Below are positions 23,701-42,734 of a stretch of DNA of 64,000 nt, one piece after another. The translations under genes and the position numbers were made by a program. A model generated the notes under the pieces. The model was given only the letters and a program-made list of their open reading frames with translations, was not told the origin of the DNA and made no database searches. Every line of letters begins with the position of its first letter. Position 1 is the stretch's first letter. Source of the DNA: Xiphophorus maculatus (Eukaryota > Chordata > Actinopteri > Cyprinodontiformes > Poeciliidae); the NCBI RefSeq assembly GCF_002775205.1, contig NC_036445.1, positions 22,424,953-22,488,952 of the forward strand. Direction: 5' to 3'.

Positions 23701-26700
23701 TATGTTAGAGTTTGGTTATAGGCGGGCCCTTCCTCCTTCTCCACAAACCAAACTGCAGGCTAATGAAAGGCAAATGTCAACCTCTGCTTCTGAGACCATC
23801 AGGGTATCGACCGGTCTTCATGTCGAGACCAAATCTGCTCTCACAAAGTTGAAACCTTGTCCTCGAGTGCAGGACTCGTGCAAGCACCAAGCATCTACCC
23901 ACCACTTGAATCAAGACAACACACTGAAAAAGAGCAAAGAGTCACCCAAAAAAAATAAAAATAATGAGTCATCTCCCATCAAAGACAACCTTTATGTATC
24001 TATTGATGAAATAAGGGATTTTTTAAAACCACTGCCCCCCTGCATATCTCCGCTTTCAGAATCGGTGAGAAGTTTTTTTTTTTGTTTTTTTTTAGCTATG
24101 TGCAGCTTCATATGCTTTTTACTAACTGAAGTCTTCCTTTCTGTGTACAGTCACCTATTAAACAATTCTGTTTTTGTACACATAAAGTTTATTTCACTGC
24201 TATACTTTTGCTTCTATCTTTCAGGACACCAGTGTAGAAGATGGCGCAGCACCAACCATCTCACCAAAAGAGATGGATGGTGAAGAAAAGAATGACAGTC
24301 CTGAACTTTCTGAGGATGTTCAACTTCCTAAACAAGATCAGCCTTCAAGCTCTAAAACATCACCACTACATCTCAACAGTCCAAAATCTCTGTCACTTTA
24401 CAAAAAAGATAATGTGGACATCCTGGAACACATTTCAGATAAAAAAGACATTGGACACTGTGGATTGGGCGGTAGTGCTGAACTGAATGAAAGCTCAAAT
24501 AAAGCTCATAAGAACAACAGTTCTCTAAAAAACGTGTTCCCACCCAAACTGCCACAGTCTTTATTATTACTTAGTAATGTTTCAGAAGAAGCTCTCTCAT
24601 TACCAGATGAAGATATGGAGCATTCCCATAGTGAAAATTCCAACAACCAAAGTACAGATATCTGTGATACTGGAACGGTTTTTGAAAAGGCAAAAGAAAA
24701 CAATTCGGATACTGCTATAAAGATGGATGTAGATATGAGTCCAGGTGACATTCCTGATGTCACAACAGTTGTTACTGATGGGGAAAGAGATGCAACTGCA
24801 AACTCTGGAGAAGCAGAAAATGAACAATGTGTTGCCCAATTTAAAAGCAAAGAATCTTTGATAGACACCAGTGTCACAGACAACCAAAAAGGTCATGTGG
24901 ATTCTTGTCAGGACAGTGCAAATCTCACTGCCTCAGGGGCTCTCTGCAAAGACTCAGAAATGCCAGAGGAATCCCCACCAAGCAGCAGTGACAGCATGAG
25001 TTGTGTCTTAAATAAAAACCTTGAAGAGGGAATGGAAGTAGATGCTGGAGTCCATTGCTCTGGGGAGAATGAAGGGAATGCAGTGCAAGTTCCTAGAGAA
25101 GTTGATGTGACAGCTTCACCCTCAGACCTGAATGTCCGTGATAAACCTTTGTCTCCTAAAGAGTCTCCAGTTTTGAACAGAGAAGTTGAGGGGTCCCGTT
25201 CTGACCTGGAACATGAAAAAGCAAATTCTATAGCTCCATCGCCAAAGGATTTTGACAAAGAGGAAACAAAAAGTACCAATACACCTGATAGTGCTTCTTC
25301 ATTGTCCCCAGAAAAAATAACTGTTGACTGTAAATCTTTGGAAGACAAAATGCATTCTGTGTGTAGACAGTTAAGTCCTTCATGTCGGTTATCTCAAGTA
25401 AAATTGCTTCCTGTGGAAACTGACCCAAACACGGAAAAAGCTAACGACAAAAAGAAAGTTGCAAAGAACAAGCTACTCACCTCAGAAAAGGAAATTGTCA
25501 ACAAACTTCACTCTGATCCTACTACTTCAAGTCATAAGATTTCTTCTGCCACAAAAGAACAAAACCAGAGCCTGGAGACATTTACACCAGTCCATGAACA
25601 GCCAGATTTACATACAAATGGTGAGGAAAATGTTACACCAGTGGGCAGTCCAACGGCAACTCAAACACCAGAGTCCATCAGCCATCTTCTCTCGGAAATG
25701 GGTCCTCCACTTCCCCCAGTCCTGACCCCTATAACAACACCTCCTAAGGCAGTAAAGCCAATCAACCCAAGCCACGCAATTGGAAAACTTTCATTTCCTT
25801 CACCGATGGATAGCTCAGCTTCTACCACTCCAGTAAAATTCCTTTCAACACCCAACAGTCAGCAGCTCAGCTATTCTTCTTCCCTGACCAGTCCAACCCA
25901 TCCAAATGGAGTCCCCTCCTCACCACTCCAGTTTAGCTCAGCCACTCCAAAACATGCATTGCCAGTTCCTGGTCGCTTGCCTGCCAAAGCAGTTAATTCT
26001 TCCCCTTCGTCTTCGACCAGTCCACCTCAAGAAAAGTCCATGAGCATTCTAAATACCATGGACCCCGGTTCCTCGGCCTGTACCTGGACTCTTAACATTT
26101 TGAAAGGTAATGTCAATCTTAGCATGTGTTCATCAGAGAATCTAGTATTACCTAAAACAACGGACAATCAGAGATCAGGCTTCAAAACCATCAGCTCTGC
26201 TTCAACAGCCTTCACAAAAACAGAGACCAGGGGAGAAAAAAGACCTGCTGGCGATTCGTCCCAGTCCAAAAACAGTAAATTCCCAAAGCTTGACAGCAGT
26301 TCTGCAGATGTTACTGACAAACAGGAGTCTTCCTTCTCTTTACACAGTGGCAATGAGGCAGCCTCTTCCAGTACTGTGGCAAAAGATCAGAAGAAAAGCA
26401 GTACAGCATCTCCATGCATAGAATTTGAAGAACCAGCTGAGCAGGATCTTATTGTTGACTATTTAAACAAAGTTAAAAAACAATGCTTCGATTTGCTGCC
26501 TGTTGTCCAGAGCCACCTTTATGTTGGTAATCTGCCCAAAAAGCCTATCCTGAGAGAAGAGGAGAAAGAGGTCATCTCTGGCATATGCAGACGTAGCTTG
26601 GTGAGTATAATGGTTAATGGATGACTTTGGCTAAGCCTGGAATGCAAACTATTTCTTAAATTCTCTGTGTCTGTTCATTTTTGACAAAAGAAGTGCCACA

Positions 26701-29700
26701 GTTTTAGGGAATCCTTGATTAATCAACAAAATTAAGTTAGGGTTCATTGCAAACAGGCTGCAAAATGATTAACATGCAGCGAGTTTACACTGTTTTATGT
26801 AGAGCAAATTTAAACTCTCCTTGGATGATATTAATAATGTCTATTTCCATTTTGTTGGTATTTTTTGTTTGAGTTTCTGCAGGGGACGGATATTGGTCAT
26901 ATACACTGCTCAAAAAATAAAGGGAACACTTAAACAGGTGTTTAACACTTAAAGTGTTCCCTTTATTTTTTTGAGCAGTATAGTATTTGTTTGATCGTGT
27001 GATAGTGATACAGCACAGGATTGTGGGGTGTTTTAATTGAAGCAGAGAAGCAAAGTCAGCTGTTGGGTCATTTCTTCAAGGTGTGAAAAGCGTAGAGAAA
27101 TATGCATGTCTAATATTGGTAAAAATCAGTTATTGGCCACAACTACAATATTAACATTGAATATCAGTATTGGAGTAAATGTTCATGTCGGTACGTCCCT
27201 ACCAATTATAGTGTTTTCTCTCATCTCTTTAGCTGAATTAATTTTTTCACCCCTAGATTCAACACAATTTTACTTATTTCATTTTCTAAAAGATAAAAAC
27301 CTTATTCATATATTTTTTAAATTAATACTTAAATTAGTTTCATCGTCCTTGATATGCCAAATAAAAACTTAATATATAGGGTAGCAGTACTTCAGTTTTC
27401 GAATGTCTGGCAGAGAACACAGAAAAGACTTCGAATGATGCACACCCTTTTCAAAGTCACAAATGGAGATTGAACTTCCTGTTTGACCTTGCTGCTGTCG
27501 CTAGTCTAATAGTGGCGTAAACAGGCAATGTTCCTCCGAATGGCTACCACGGGAGATTCAGGGATTTCTCAAACATGCATGAAAGAATCAGCAACACGCC
27601 AGGTGTGTTTTTAATGAGGGAATAACACGATAACATGATATAAAGTTGTTTTTTTTTATGTTAACTTTACATAATACTGCCACTTTAACAAAGAAATATA
27701 TTGTTCTTATGCAAATTTTAAATGTTGTCTTTCCTCTCACCAGCTCCAGGTAGATGAAATGATTGTGGCCATATTGACCAAACTAAAGGCTGAAAAGAAT
27801 GCCCTTTGTCTAAACTACTTACAAGCCCTCTGTCGAGTCTATATAGGCATCTGTAGACAGAAGAAGTATTGGGAGAAGGCTCGTATCCTAGCCTACAGCA
27901 TTCTTGTTGAAGGTGGGCACTTTTTTTTTTCCCTTACAGAAACTTAATATTCATATTTGTGTACTTCCACTTTAAAACACGATTAGGTTTAAATTATCTT
28001 ACATTTAAATGAGTCCTAAAATCTTTTTTCCTTGTCTTTTTATGTCTAACTTTCAAATTTTGTGATGATTTATTTTATGCTGTTTTACCTTTTCAGATTT
28101 CCCAGATTCAGCAAAACTGGTCTTGTTTATGGTGACGACATGGCCCAATGTTCTGTCACACAGCAGCTTACTGTGCCAGGCCATTCATGTTATTACCCAA
28201 CTGAAAGCACCAGAAGGGCTTCTTGGCTGCCTGTCAGCTTTCCTTGGATGGGAAAAGGTATACTGCTAAAGTGACTTCATGTAATTGGGTTCTTTTGCAA
28301 ATATTTAAGTCGTTTAATTGTATGACACATAGCAGCAACAAAGCAGTTAAAAATGCTGTATATGATAAAATCAAAACACAGTAACCGATTATTTTAGAAT
28401 TAACCCATGCTCCAGTTATTATTAATCAGAGGCAACTCTCAACAAGTGGGGTTTTAGTGGCTTCAATTAGTATAGGAGCCTCAGTCTTTATTCAACTACG
28501 ATTCGATTAAAAACATAACATCAGTATGATGCTCAGTGATGGCGTCATTAGTTATATGATGTTAGGCAATCTGAATCTAATGTGATTTACTGAAACCACG
28601 TCTCCCCTTCTACCATCAACATAGAACCCTCCTTGTGACCTTGACCAGCTGATCCTTAGAACTCTGACGGAACTCAGTTCAGGAAACAATCGGTCTTTTA
28701 CGAAGCATATGCGCTATGGAGAAGACCTTGGAGCTGGAGCCTGGGAACAAATCTTCACACTGCATCTCCTGTGTTCACACAAAAAGTGGAAATGGACCTA
28801 TGAACACATCCTGGGGTATGCTCTTATCTTTTTCTTTCTTTCCAACATACGGACCTTCTTTGTATTTACAAGTTCACTATCTTTTGTTTGTTCTACTACA
28901 AAAGATATATATATATATATATATAGTACAGACCAAAAGTTTAGACACACTTTCTAATTGAATTCAATGAGAAGGTGTGTCCAAACTTTTGGTCTGTACT
29001 GTATATATCACACAACTGAAATATTTTAGGGCTCTTTTTCTTATCATTTTTATGTTTATGGCTGACGGATAATGAAATCTTAATTTCTCTGAAAATTACA
29101 ATTTTACAACAAAAAAAAACATTGAAATTTGAATTTTAATAGGGGAGAGTTATGTTTTTGTAATGTTACGGCATACAAAATCATGGACGATTCATCTACC
29201 CCCACCTCATGTCAATATGCTCTCGGGTGAGGTATACAAAGATGTGTTTCTTTGTATCAGTATATGAATATGTAAGCGTTCTGAATGCAGTTTGGTGAAT
29301 ATGACTAGTGTAAAGCACTAGGAGTGGGTGGTACGAGTAGAAAAGCGCCAAAGCATTTAATCTAGTTACATTGTTTTAGAAAATATTGGGTTTTGTTTAA
29401 TTGTTGACCAAAATCACAACAGTGAATAAATACTTGACATTGGACATACTCATGATAGAATACATTTTTCATAATATTCTTATTTATGGATGCTCTTGTT
29501 CATTTTATTCTGTCAGCAAAGAGTTGTGGCCGTTAATGAACGCCTGGGTTCTACAGCCAAGAGATCAGCAAGAACCAGTTCGAGATGAGACTGTTGCTAC
29601 TGTACTTCGACTCATAGGTCTGTGGTTTGTTTCTTTGCTTGTATATTAATGCCAACTTGAACTAATGATTAAAATGGATTATGATTAGACAGAGGAGAGT

Positions 29701-30141
29701 CTGATTACATTTGTGTTTAAACAGGACGGCTCGGTCAGCTGGGCCTTAAAGAAGGTTCTGTTTCCTCTTTGGTCACTGTGGCCAATATCATCAACGCATT
29801 TGGAAGGCATGGACAAGCTGAAGGTATGGGGCTTCAGCGAAAACTGACAAATTTTGTTCAGCTGTAGTAACCCAGCCAAACAGACCAAAACCGTTAAGAG
29901 TAATGGTTACGCAAAGATCCTCGGAAGTGTTCTAATCATGCAATATCATTTTCTTGCAGGGGTGCCTTGGACGGTCCAGTTAGCAGCTATTTATTGCATC
30001 TATGAGCTATCTCCCTGCAATCCCAAACAAGCCCTGGATGCTTTGGCTGAGTGGAGAGGCGAGGCTTCACAGAACGTCCCTCCTGCTGTCGCAAGTTGCA
30101 TTAATCAAATAGCATCTATTTGCAGAAATGTCAGGAGCTGA
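20731..30141 (+). CDS. ice1: ICE1 (KIAA0947), Little Elongation Complex subunit 1, complete
   Basis: Twenty coding exons: 20731-20820, 20970-21028, 21517-21628, 21741-21817, 22299-22336, 22419-22501, 22598-22674, 22791-22828, 22973-23055, 23149-23185, 23371-23421, 23529-23612, 23709-24064, 24225-26600, 27744-27912, 28097-28257, 28625-28815, 29517-29617, 29725-29823, 29960-30141. They sum to 4464 nt, 1487 codons plus stop, with all phases consistent. The start MMPGDTQ matches the human MMPGET start; -3 is G. Layout: an N-terminal coiled coil (about 50-240), the [14 protein letters not shown] motif (about 250), a long Ser/Thr/Pro-rich disordered region encoded by the 2376-nt exon 14 (396-1187), and a conserved C-terminal helical domain (1188-1487) with [20 protein letters not shown] and [13 protein letters not shown]1 scaffolds the ELL-ICE2 Little Elongation Complex, which drives Pol II/III snRNA transcription in the nucleus. 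It is shorter than human (about 2266 aa), chiefly in the disordered region. Confidence 0.95.
21051..21064 (+). promoter_or_regulatory. RFX X-box-like site in ice1 intron 2
   Basis: GTTGTCATGGTGAC fits the relaxed RFX X-box pattern RYYNYY-N2-RRNRAC. It sits in a perfect 10-bp inverted repeat (21048-21057 and 21061-21070, 3-nt spacer), about 20 bp after the donor of exon 2. RFX factors bind such palindromes. Chance occurrence is possible. Confidence 0.35.
21741..23055 (+). repeat. ice1: Tandemly duplicated three-exon coiled-coil module within ice1
   Basis: Exons 4-5-6 are 77, 38 and 83 nt; exons 7-8-9 are again 77, 38 and 83 nt, with identical intron phases. Each set encodes 66 residues (88-153 and 154-219). 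The two share a leading (A/S)LK, a central LKD, an E-K followed by E at the end, and a final Q. In the human protein as I recall it, only one 66-residue block separates the AELEEK motif from the region leading to KVKLLL. Confidence 0.75.
26903..26982. mobile_element. Miniature Tc1/mariner-type element (MITE) in ice1 intron 14
   Basis: Near-palindromic. The left end ACTGCTCAAAAAATAAAGGG and its complement at the right end (ccctttatttttttgagcag, ending at about 26979) differ by one A, and only about 20 bp lie between the arms. Flanked by TA. This matches the ends of a widespread teleost Tc1-like transposon. It has no coding capacity. Confidence 0.75.
28904..29000. mobile_element. AT microsatellite adjoining a palindromic Tc1-type MITE in ice1 intron 17
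   Basis: An (AT)n run at 28905-28925 abuts a 76-bp element with terminal inverted repeats. The left end is AGTACAGACCAAAAGTTTAG (28925-28944) and the right end ccaaacttttggtctgtact (28981-29000). The same terminal sequence bounds the larger element at 41314-41711, so both belong to one family. Confidence 0.75.
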
Positions 30142-31719
30142 AAATATACTAAACCACATTAACCATCATTTCTGTGCGTAACTATTTTTAAGACAAGACA
30201 AATACCTCAATATTGATTTACAGCCTGCATCCTTAATATAGTTGTTTACCATGTAAGCAGGAGTGGCGACTAAAAGGTTTGTATTCTTTGTAATACTACA
30301 GGGTGTATTGAACTCCATTTTAATATTTTTGTCCACATTTAAAGAAGATTGTTTCAAATAATTTCAGACTTTATAAATGTTATTTGTTTTTAAATTGCAT
30401 TTAAATTTGCAAGTCTTTGGAGCAAAATATTTTCTTTTATGGGGGTCCAAGAATTTTTATTTTCTAAAGTTTAGTCTACTACATCCTGCAAAAAATGCAC
30501 TAGAGCTAGACATAGTAGACTATTTGACATTGTACAATTTTCAGGTAACAAAGTACGGTATAATACTTTACAATATGTACAGTGTGCTAAACTGTGAAGC
30601 TGGTGTATATTAATTAGAAATATTGAATTTCTTGTTTTGCCAAAGTAAATGTTTTGTACAGTTTTCTTCAGAAGCTTTTATCTTTTCTAATTAAAATGAA
30701 CACATCTTGTATAAATTGATCTTTTCGCTGTTGTTTCTAATTAGTATGTACTTGATGTGCTTTTTATGTTTGACCCTTTCAGCCATGCCCTCAAATAATA
30801 GGAGGAAAAATACAGGTTTGTATTTTGCAAGGATTTTTGGTGTTTTGTGACTCTAAAGCTACATGTTGTTTTAAAGAACCAATGGAGGATAGAGAACTGA
30901 CAATCCTAACAAACCTTTTAGGAGGCCCTTGGACTGACTACACCACTCAAGGAGAAGAAACAAGAAAAAATTATTTGACAAAATAGATAAAACGCCTGCC
31001 CGTGTGGTGTTTTATTTCTTACTGTTTATTTGTATTCAAATGAATTTTGGGGTGGTACTGATGCTAATTTTAAATTTGATCAAACCATAGATGAGATCAG
31101 TGTAGATAATCCAGCCTAAAAGTTTTTTGATGAGCAGTTGGAAACTGTCCAGTATGAACTGTGGCTTTCCTTCGTTGTTTATGGGAGGTTTATGTTGTGT
31201 ATGTAACCTTAACACTTACAGAAAAACGAAACTTGCTCTCCAGGATCCCACTAAATCCTGGACAGGATTTAGTGGGATCTAAATCTAAATCCACTTCTGA
31301 AAAGCAGTTGTGATGTCATCTTGTGAGTTTTGGACAAAACTCTTATCAATGAAATAACATTTAAAAATGTGCATAGTGTGAATTAATATGATTGAGCTTT
31401 GATAAAGGGCAGGACTGCGAAACAGGCTGCATATTCGGTATGTTGCTTAGTATCTAGGTTTTGCAAGTCTATGTTCACAGACCTTAATCTCATGCATCCG
31501 CCTGTATTTGTCACATAGAAAACGATTTGTTTCCGGTTTTGACTGCCAAAATAAGTAGAAAAAAAACAACAAATATTGCTTAAAAGTAACCTTATTGTTA
31601 ATGTATTTTCTTATGCATATTTTTTATAGTTTATTGATATGCATTATTATTATTATTGTCAATGTTATTTTAGTGGTACAACAATGTGCGCCTTTGTAAA
31701 GAGAAGCTTTAATAGTCTA
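30142..31719 (+). other. ice1 3' UTR and short ice1-tent4a spacer
   Basis: An ATTAAA at 30690-30695 followed by T/G-rich sequence is a plausible poly(A) signal for ice1. Beyond it the DNA is AT-rich and carries a 17-bp-arm palindrome (31244-31279). No gene is seen. Human genes that lie between ICE1 and TENT4A are absent here. Confidence 0.5.
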
Positions 31720-39525
<7,806 letters not shown>

Positions 39526-41250
39526 TGGAAGTCAGTCGTAGCACACATTCTGCTGTTGAAGGGTCTCCAAAACGCATCTGCACTTGTCCCCCAATTCACG
39601 AGTTGGTATGAGGTGTACCCCATTGCTTATTTAGGACCATGCAAAAGAACAGAAAAAACTCTTAAGGTCTTAACCATGCTCATGTTGGTCTATCAGTCTA
39701 AACTCAGTGGCCCTCAAACCAGCCTAAACTCAGTTGATGAATTGGTGATCAGCCTACTGGGCCTGCCTCACCGGCCTCATCTCCAGATTGCAGAACCGTT
39801 CAGTATTTAGTGTCCATGCAATTTGAACATCATGTGCCATAGTACTGTTGTGGTTCATTTAAGCCTGACACTCCTTGAACTTTTTGATTTTTATTGAGCC
39901 TTTTTTTATTATTAGGTTTTGGTCTATTGAATGTGTCTCCCTCTTTAGCTCTAATGCTTATTCGGAGCTCTTAAAAGTCCAGCATCTCTTCTAGAAATTG
40001 TACTCTGGACCGAAGCGAAGCACTACACTTTCCTTCTACCTATGCAGCGCAATGCTGACAATGTTTTTTGATGTGATGGCACAAAACGGACATTGTCTCA
40101 AGTGGTTACACTGTGAAGACTGGTCTGAATGTACACTTTTTGTGTGTGGGTATGTTGGTCATAAACTTTTTTTTTTTTCTTTCCTCTTGCTTTAGACTCA
40201 CCTGGATTTTTAAAATGTTGTTTTCACATTGGTACCATCGATACTGCAGACTTTGCCACCTTATGTTTTTGTTGCAACAATGTGCAATATTACCGAGATT
40301 TTATTTCACATATAATTTTTTTAACCTTCGTTGATGTGTGCAATAGATTGATTCAAGGGCCTAGACAAAGCAAGTGTGTTTGTGTGTGTATGAGAGATCT
40401 TCCTGTAAAAGGAGATGGTATGGTATAACGTTAGACATGTGCCAAAAACCCTTGACTCAACATTTACTCACTTGAATTTTTCCACATTATCACTTGAATT
40501 TTGCCAACTGCCTGTCCAAAAGGTTTTATTTTTATTTTAAGCCCCAGTACTATTTAGCAGAGCTCAAAACCATCTTCAGTCATGTTTTTCTCATGACATT
40601 TCAGAAGTAGTTGGTGCTATTTTATACCAGCAAAGTGCTTGTTTTCTGCCTTATGAATGTTCTGATTCTGTTAAAGCAGCAGGTTAACTGCCTTCTTAAC
40701 TGACCAAATGTTTTTTTGTTTTTTTTTTTTTTCCTTGTGTGGAGCCAGAGCTTTCTGTATATGTTTCAGTAAGCACTGCCAGGGTTATTGAGGTGCAAGC
40801 TCAGTGAGCAGACTACTATTGCTGTTGGTAAATGTCAGTATTGCCATCATGTTTTTTTTTTTTTATTATTATTATTATTAGTCTGGTAAGTAAATCTGCG
40901 AAATGGTTGTAGGTCTTAATATTTTACAATTTACACATTGGTTTACTGAAATGCGAGGGCTTCCACATATGGAAGTTTTTTAGCAGATTCACAGCGAAAT
41001 TTGAGAACTTGTTTTGAAAGTCGAATGTGCCTCCTGTGTACAAAACCCAACATGCTTTTCTTAACATTATTCCTTGGTTTTCAACGCTACTTTTCAAACT
41101 ATTTTCTGGGTTATTACCACATTGCATCACACCAAATCCCCAGATCTCTGTATGAAGGATGGGTTATAATGTGTAAACAACTTGCATTTCAATGCATAAC
41201 TTTTTTTTAAATGTCAGTTTTCTATTTTTTTAATAAACATTTTAAAAAGC
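39526..41250 (+). other. tent4a: tent4a 3' UTR (inferred)
   Basis: A long AT-rich stretch after the stop with T tracts and no other gene. A canonical AATAAA lies at 41232-41237, the first strong poly(A) signal before repeats begin at 41314. TENT4A transcripts have long 3' UTRs in other vertebrates, which fits. Confidence 0.55.
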
Positions 41251-41313
41251 TATAATTTGAGTGAAGTTAGAATTTTTTTTTTCTTATCTGACCAGTGTTC
41301 ATTGCTTCATTTT

Positions 41314-41711
41314 ATACAGTGCAGACCAAACATTTGGACGCACCTTTTAATTCAATGAGTTTCCTTTATTTTCATGACTATTGACATTGTAGATTCACAC
41401 TGAAGGCATCAAAACTATGAATAACATAACATGTGGAAATATGCACTAAACAAAAAAGTGTAAAACAACTTAAAATACCCCTTATATTCTAGTTTCTTCA
41501 AAGTAGCAACCTTTTGCTGTGATTACTGCTTTGTACACACTCTGCATTTTCTTGATGAGCTTCAAGAGGTCGTCACCTGAAATGGTTTTCACTTCACAGG
41601 TGTGCCCTGTCAGGTTAATAAGTGGGATTTCTTGCCTTATAAATAGTCATGAAAATAAAGAAAACTCATTGAATTAGAAGGTGTGTCCAAACTTTTGGTC
41701 TGTACTGTATT
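41314..41711. mobile_element. Non-autonomous Tc1-type transposon (about 395 bp)
   Basis: Terminal inverted repeats: the left end reads ACAGTGCAGACCAAACATTT from 41316 and the right end is its near complement (gtgtgtccaaacttttggtc, then tgtactgt) ending at about 41708. Flanked by TA. The interior is about 330 bp and has no transposase. It shares ends with the MITE at 28925-29000 and lies about 75 bp beyond the tent4a poly(A) signal. Confidence 0.8.
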
Positions 41712-41755
41712 TAATGAGCTGCAATGATTTAGTGTTGAAGAGTTTACATCATTGC

Positions 41756-42487
41756 CAGAGGTGTGCCGATCGATCGGCCACCGATTATAGTCGGCCGATT
41801 TCCGTGAAAAAGTGTATGAGCGGTGATCGCCGATCACGTTTACCTCACTTCGCAGCCTGCGTGTGCACTTTATTTCGTCTTTCCTTCACAGGGCGCAAGT
41901 GCGCACAAATCCTGTCGCGTGGAACTATAACGCTCAAACTATCTCGGGGGTGAAGCACGTCAAAATACATCAACACAACAAATCTGATATGGCATTAAAA
42001 AAAAAAAAAAAAAAAGCACCTGACGGAGTTTGGCTACATCGAGGCTCAATGCAGGGAACAAAGGGACATCCGGAGCGGCCAGATAGCTGGTAAAGCAGCG
42101 CACAACTACCAACACTCACCCCGATTAGCATCACGGTCAGAAAGCTAAACAAATAACCCGAAAAATAATTCAAGTCTTGGAGCTGGCGGTGTAAGACGCT
42201 GGGTTCCGCTCTGGCTCTTGCACCGCTGCTACGCGCCACTGGTAGTAATATTTCACAGACAGAGCGCCGCTCAACCTCCTGCTTAAAGCTGCAGCATGTA
42301 ACTTAAAAAGAAAAAAAAAAGATTTTAGATATGCATTAAAATATGTCTAAACTAAGTGAATTTATTGCTAGATAATTTTTCCATTTTGCCAGATAACATA
42401 GTATCATTTATACCCAAAGTGAAAAAATGAACAGCCATTCCAGGCGATCGGAATCGGCAGCAAAAAAACTCGATCGGAGCATCCCTA
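41756..42487. mobile_element. hAT-type DNA transposon, non-autonomous (732 bp)
   Basis: The ends are CAGAGGTGTGCCGATCG on the left and CGATCGGAGCATCCCTA on the right, imperfect inverted repeats of the hAT type (C/TAGGGxTG...CCGATCG). They are flanked by an 8-bp target duplication with one mismatch, ATCATTGC (41748-41755) and ATCATTAC (42488-42495). The interior is CpG-rich with an 18-A run near 42000 and no intact transposase. An 8-bp duplication is the hAT signature. Confidence 0.8.
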
Positions 42488-42655
42488 ATCATTACATTAG
42501 AGACAAACATGTCGAAATGAAACCTGCGTGTCTGCTACTATTTATACACAAATATCCTATGTGTAGTAATAATTGAATTCTTTCACTTTCATGGGGCAGC
42601 TGCAGTAAACTATTTACAGTTATGTTTTAAGAGAGATGGATGGAGGGCTGAAGAG

Positions 42656-42665
42656 TGTGTGTGTG

Positions 42666-42729
<64 letters not shown>
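42656..42729. repeat. GT/AT microsatellite
   Basis: Short GT run followed by about 30 uninterrupted AT units from 42669 to 42729. Confidence 0.97.

Positions 42730-42734
<5 letters not shown>

Noticed and set aside
24506..25348. Two - strand open frames of 125 and 146 codons opposite ice1 exon 14
   Set aside because: They are shadows of the long Ser-rich sense exon; antisense Ser codons rarely give stops. No homology or splice logic.
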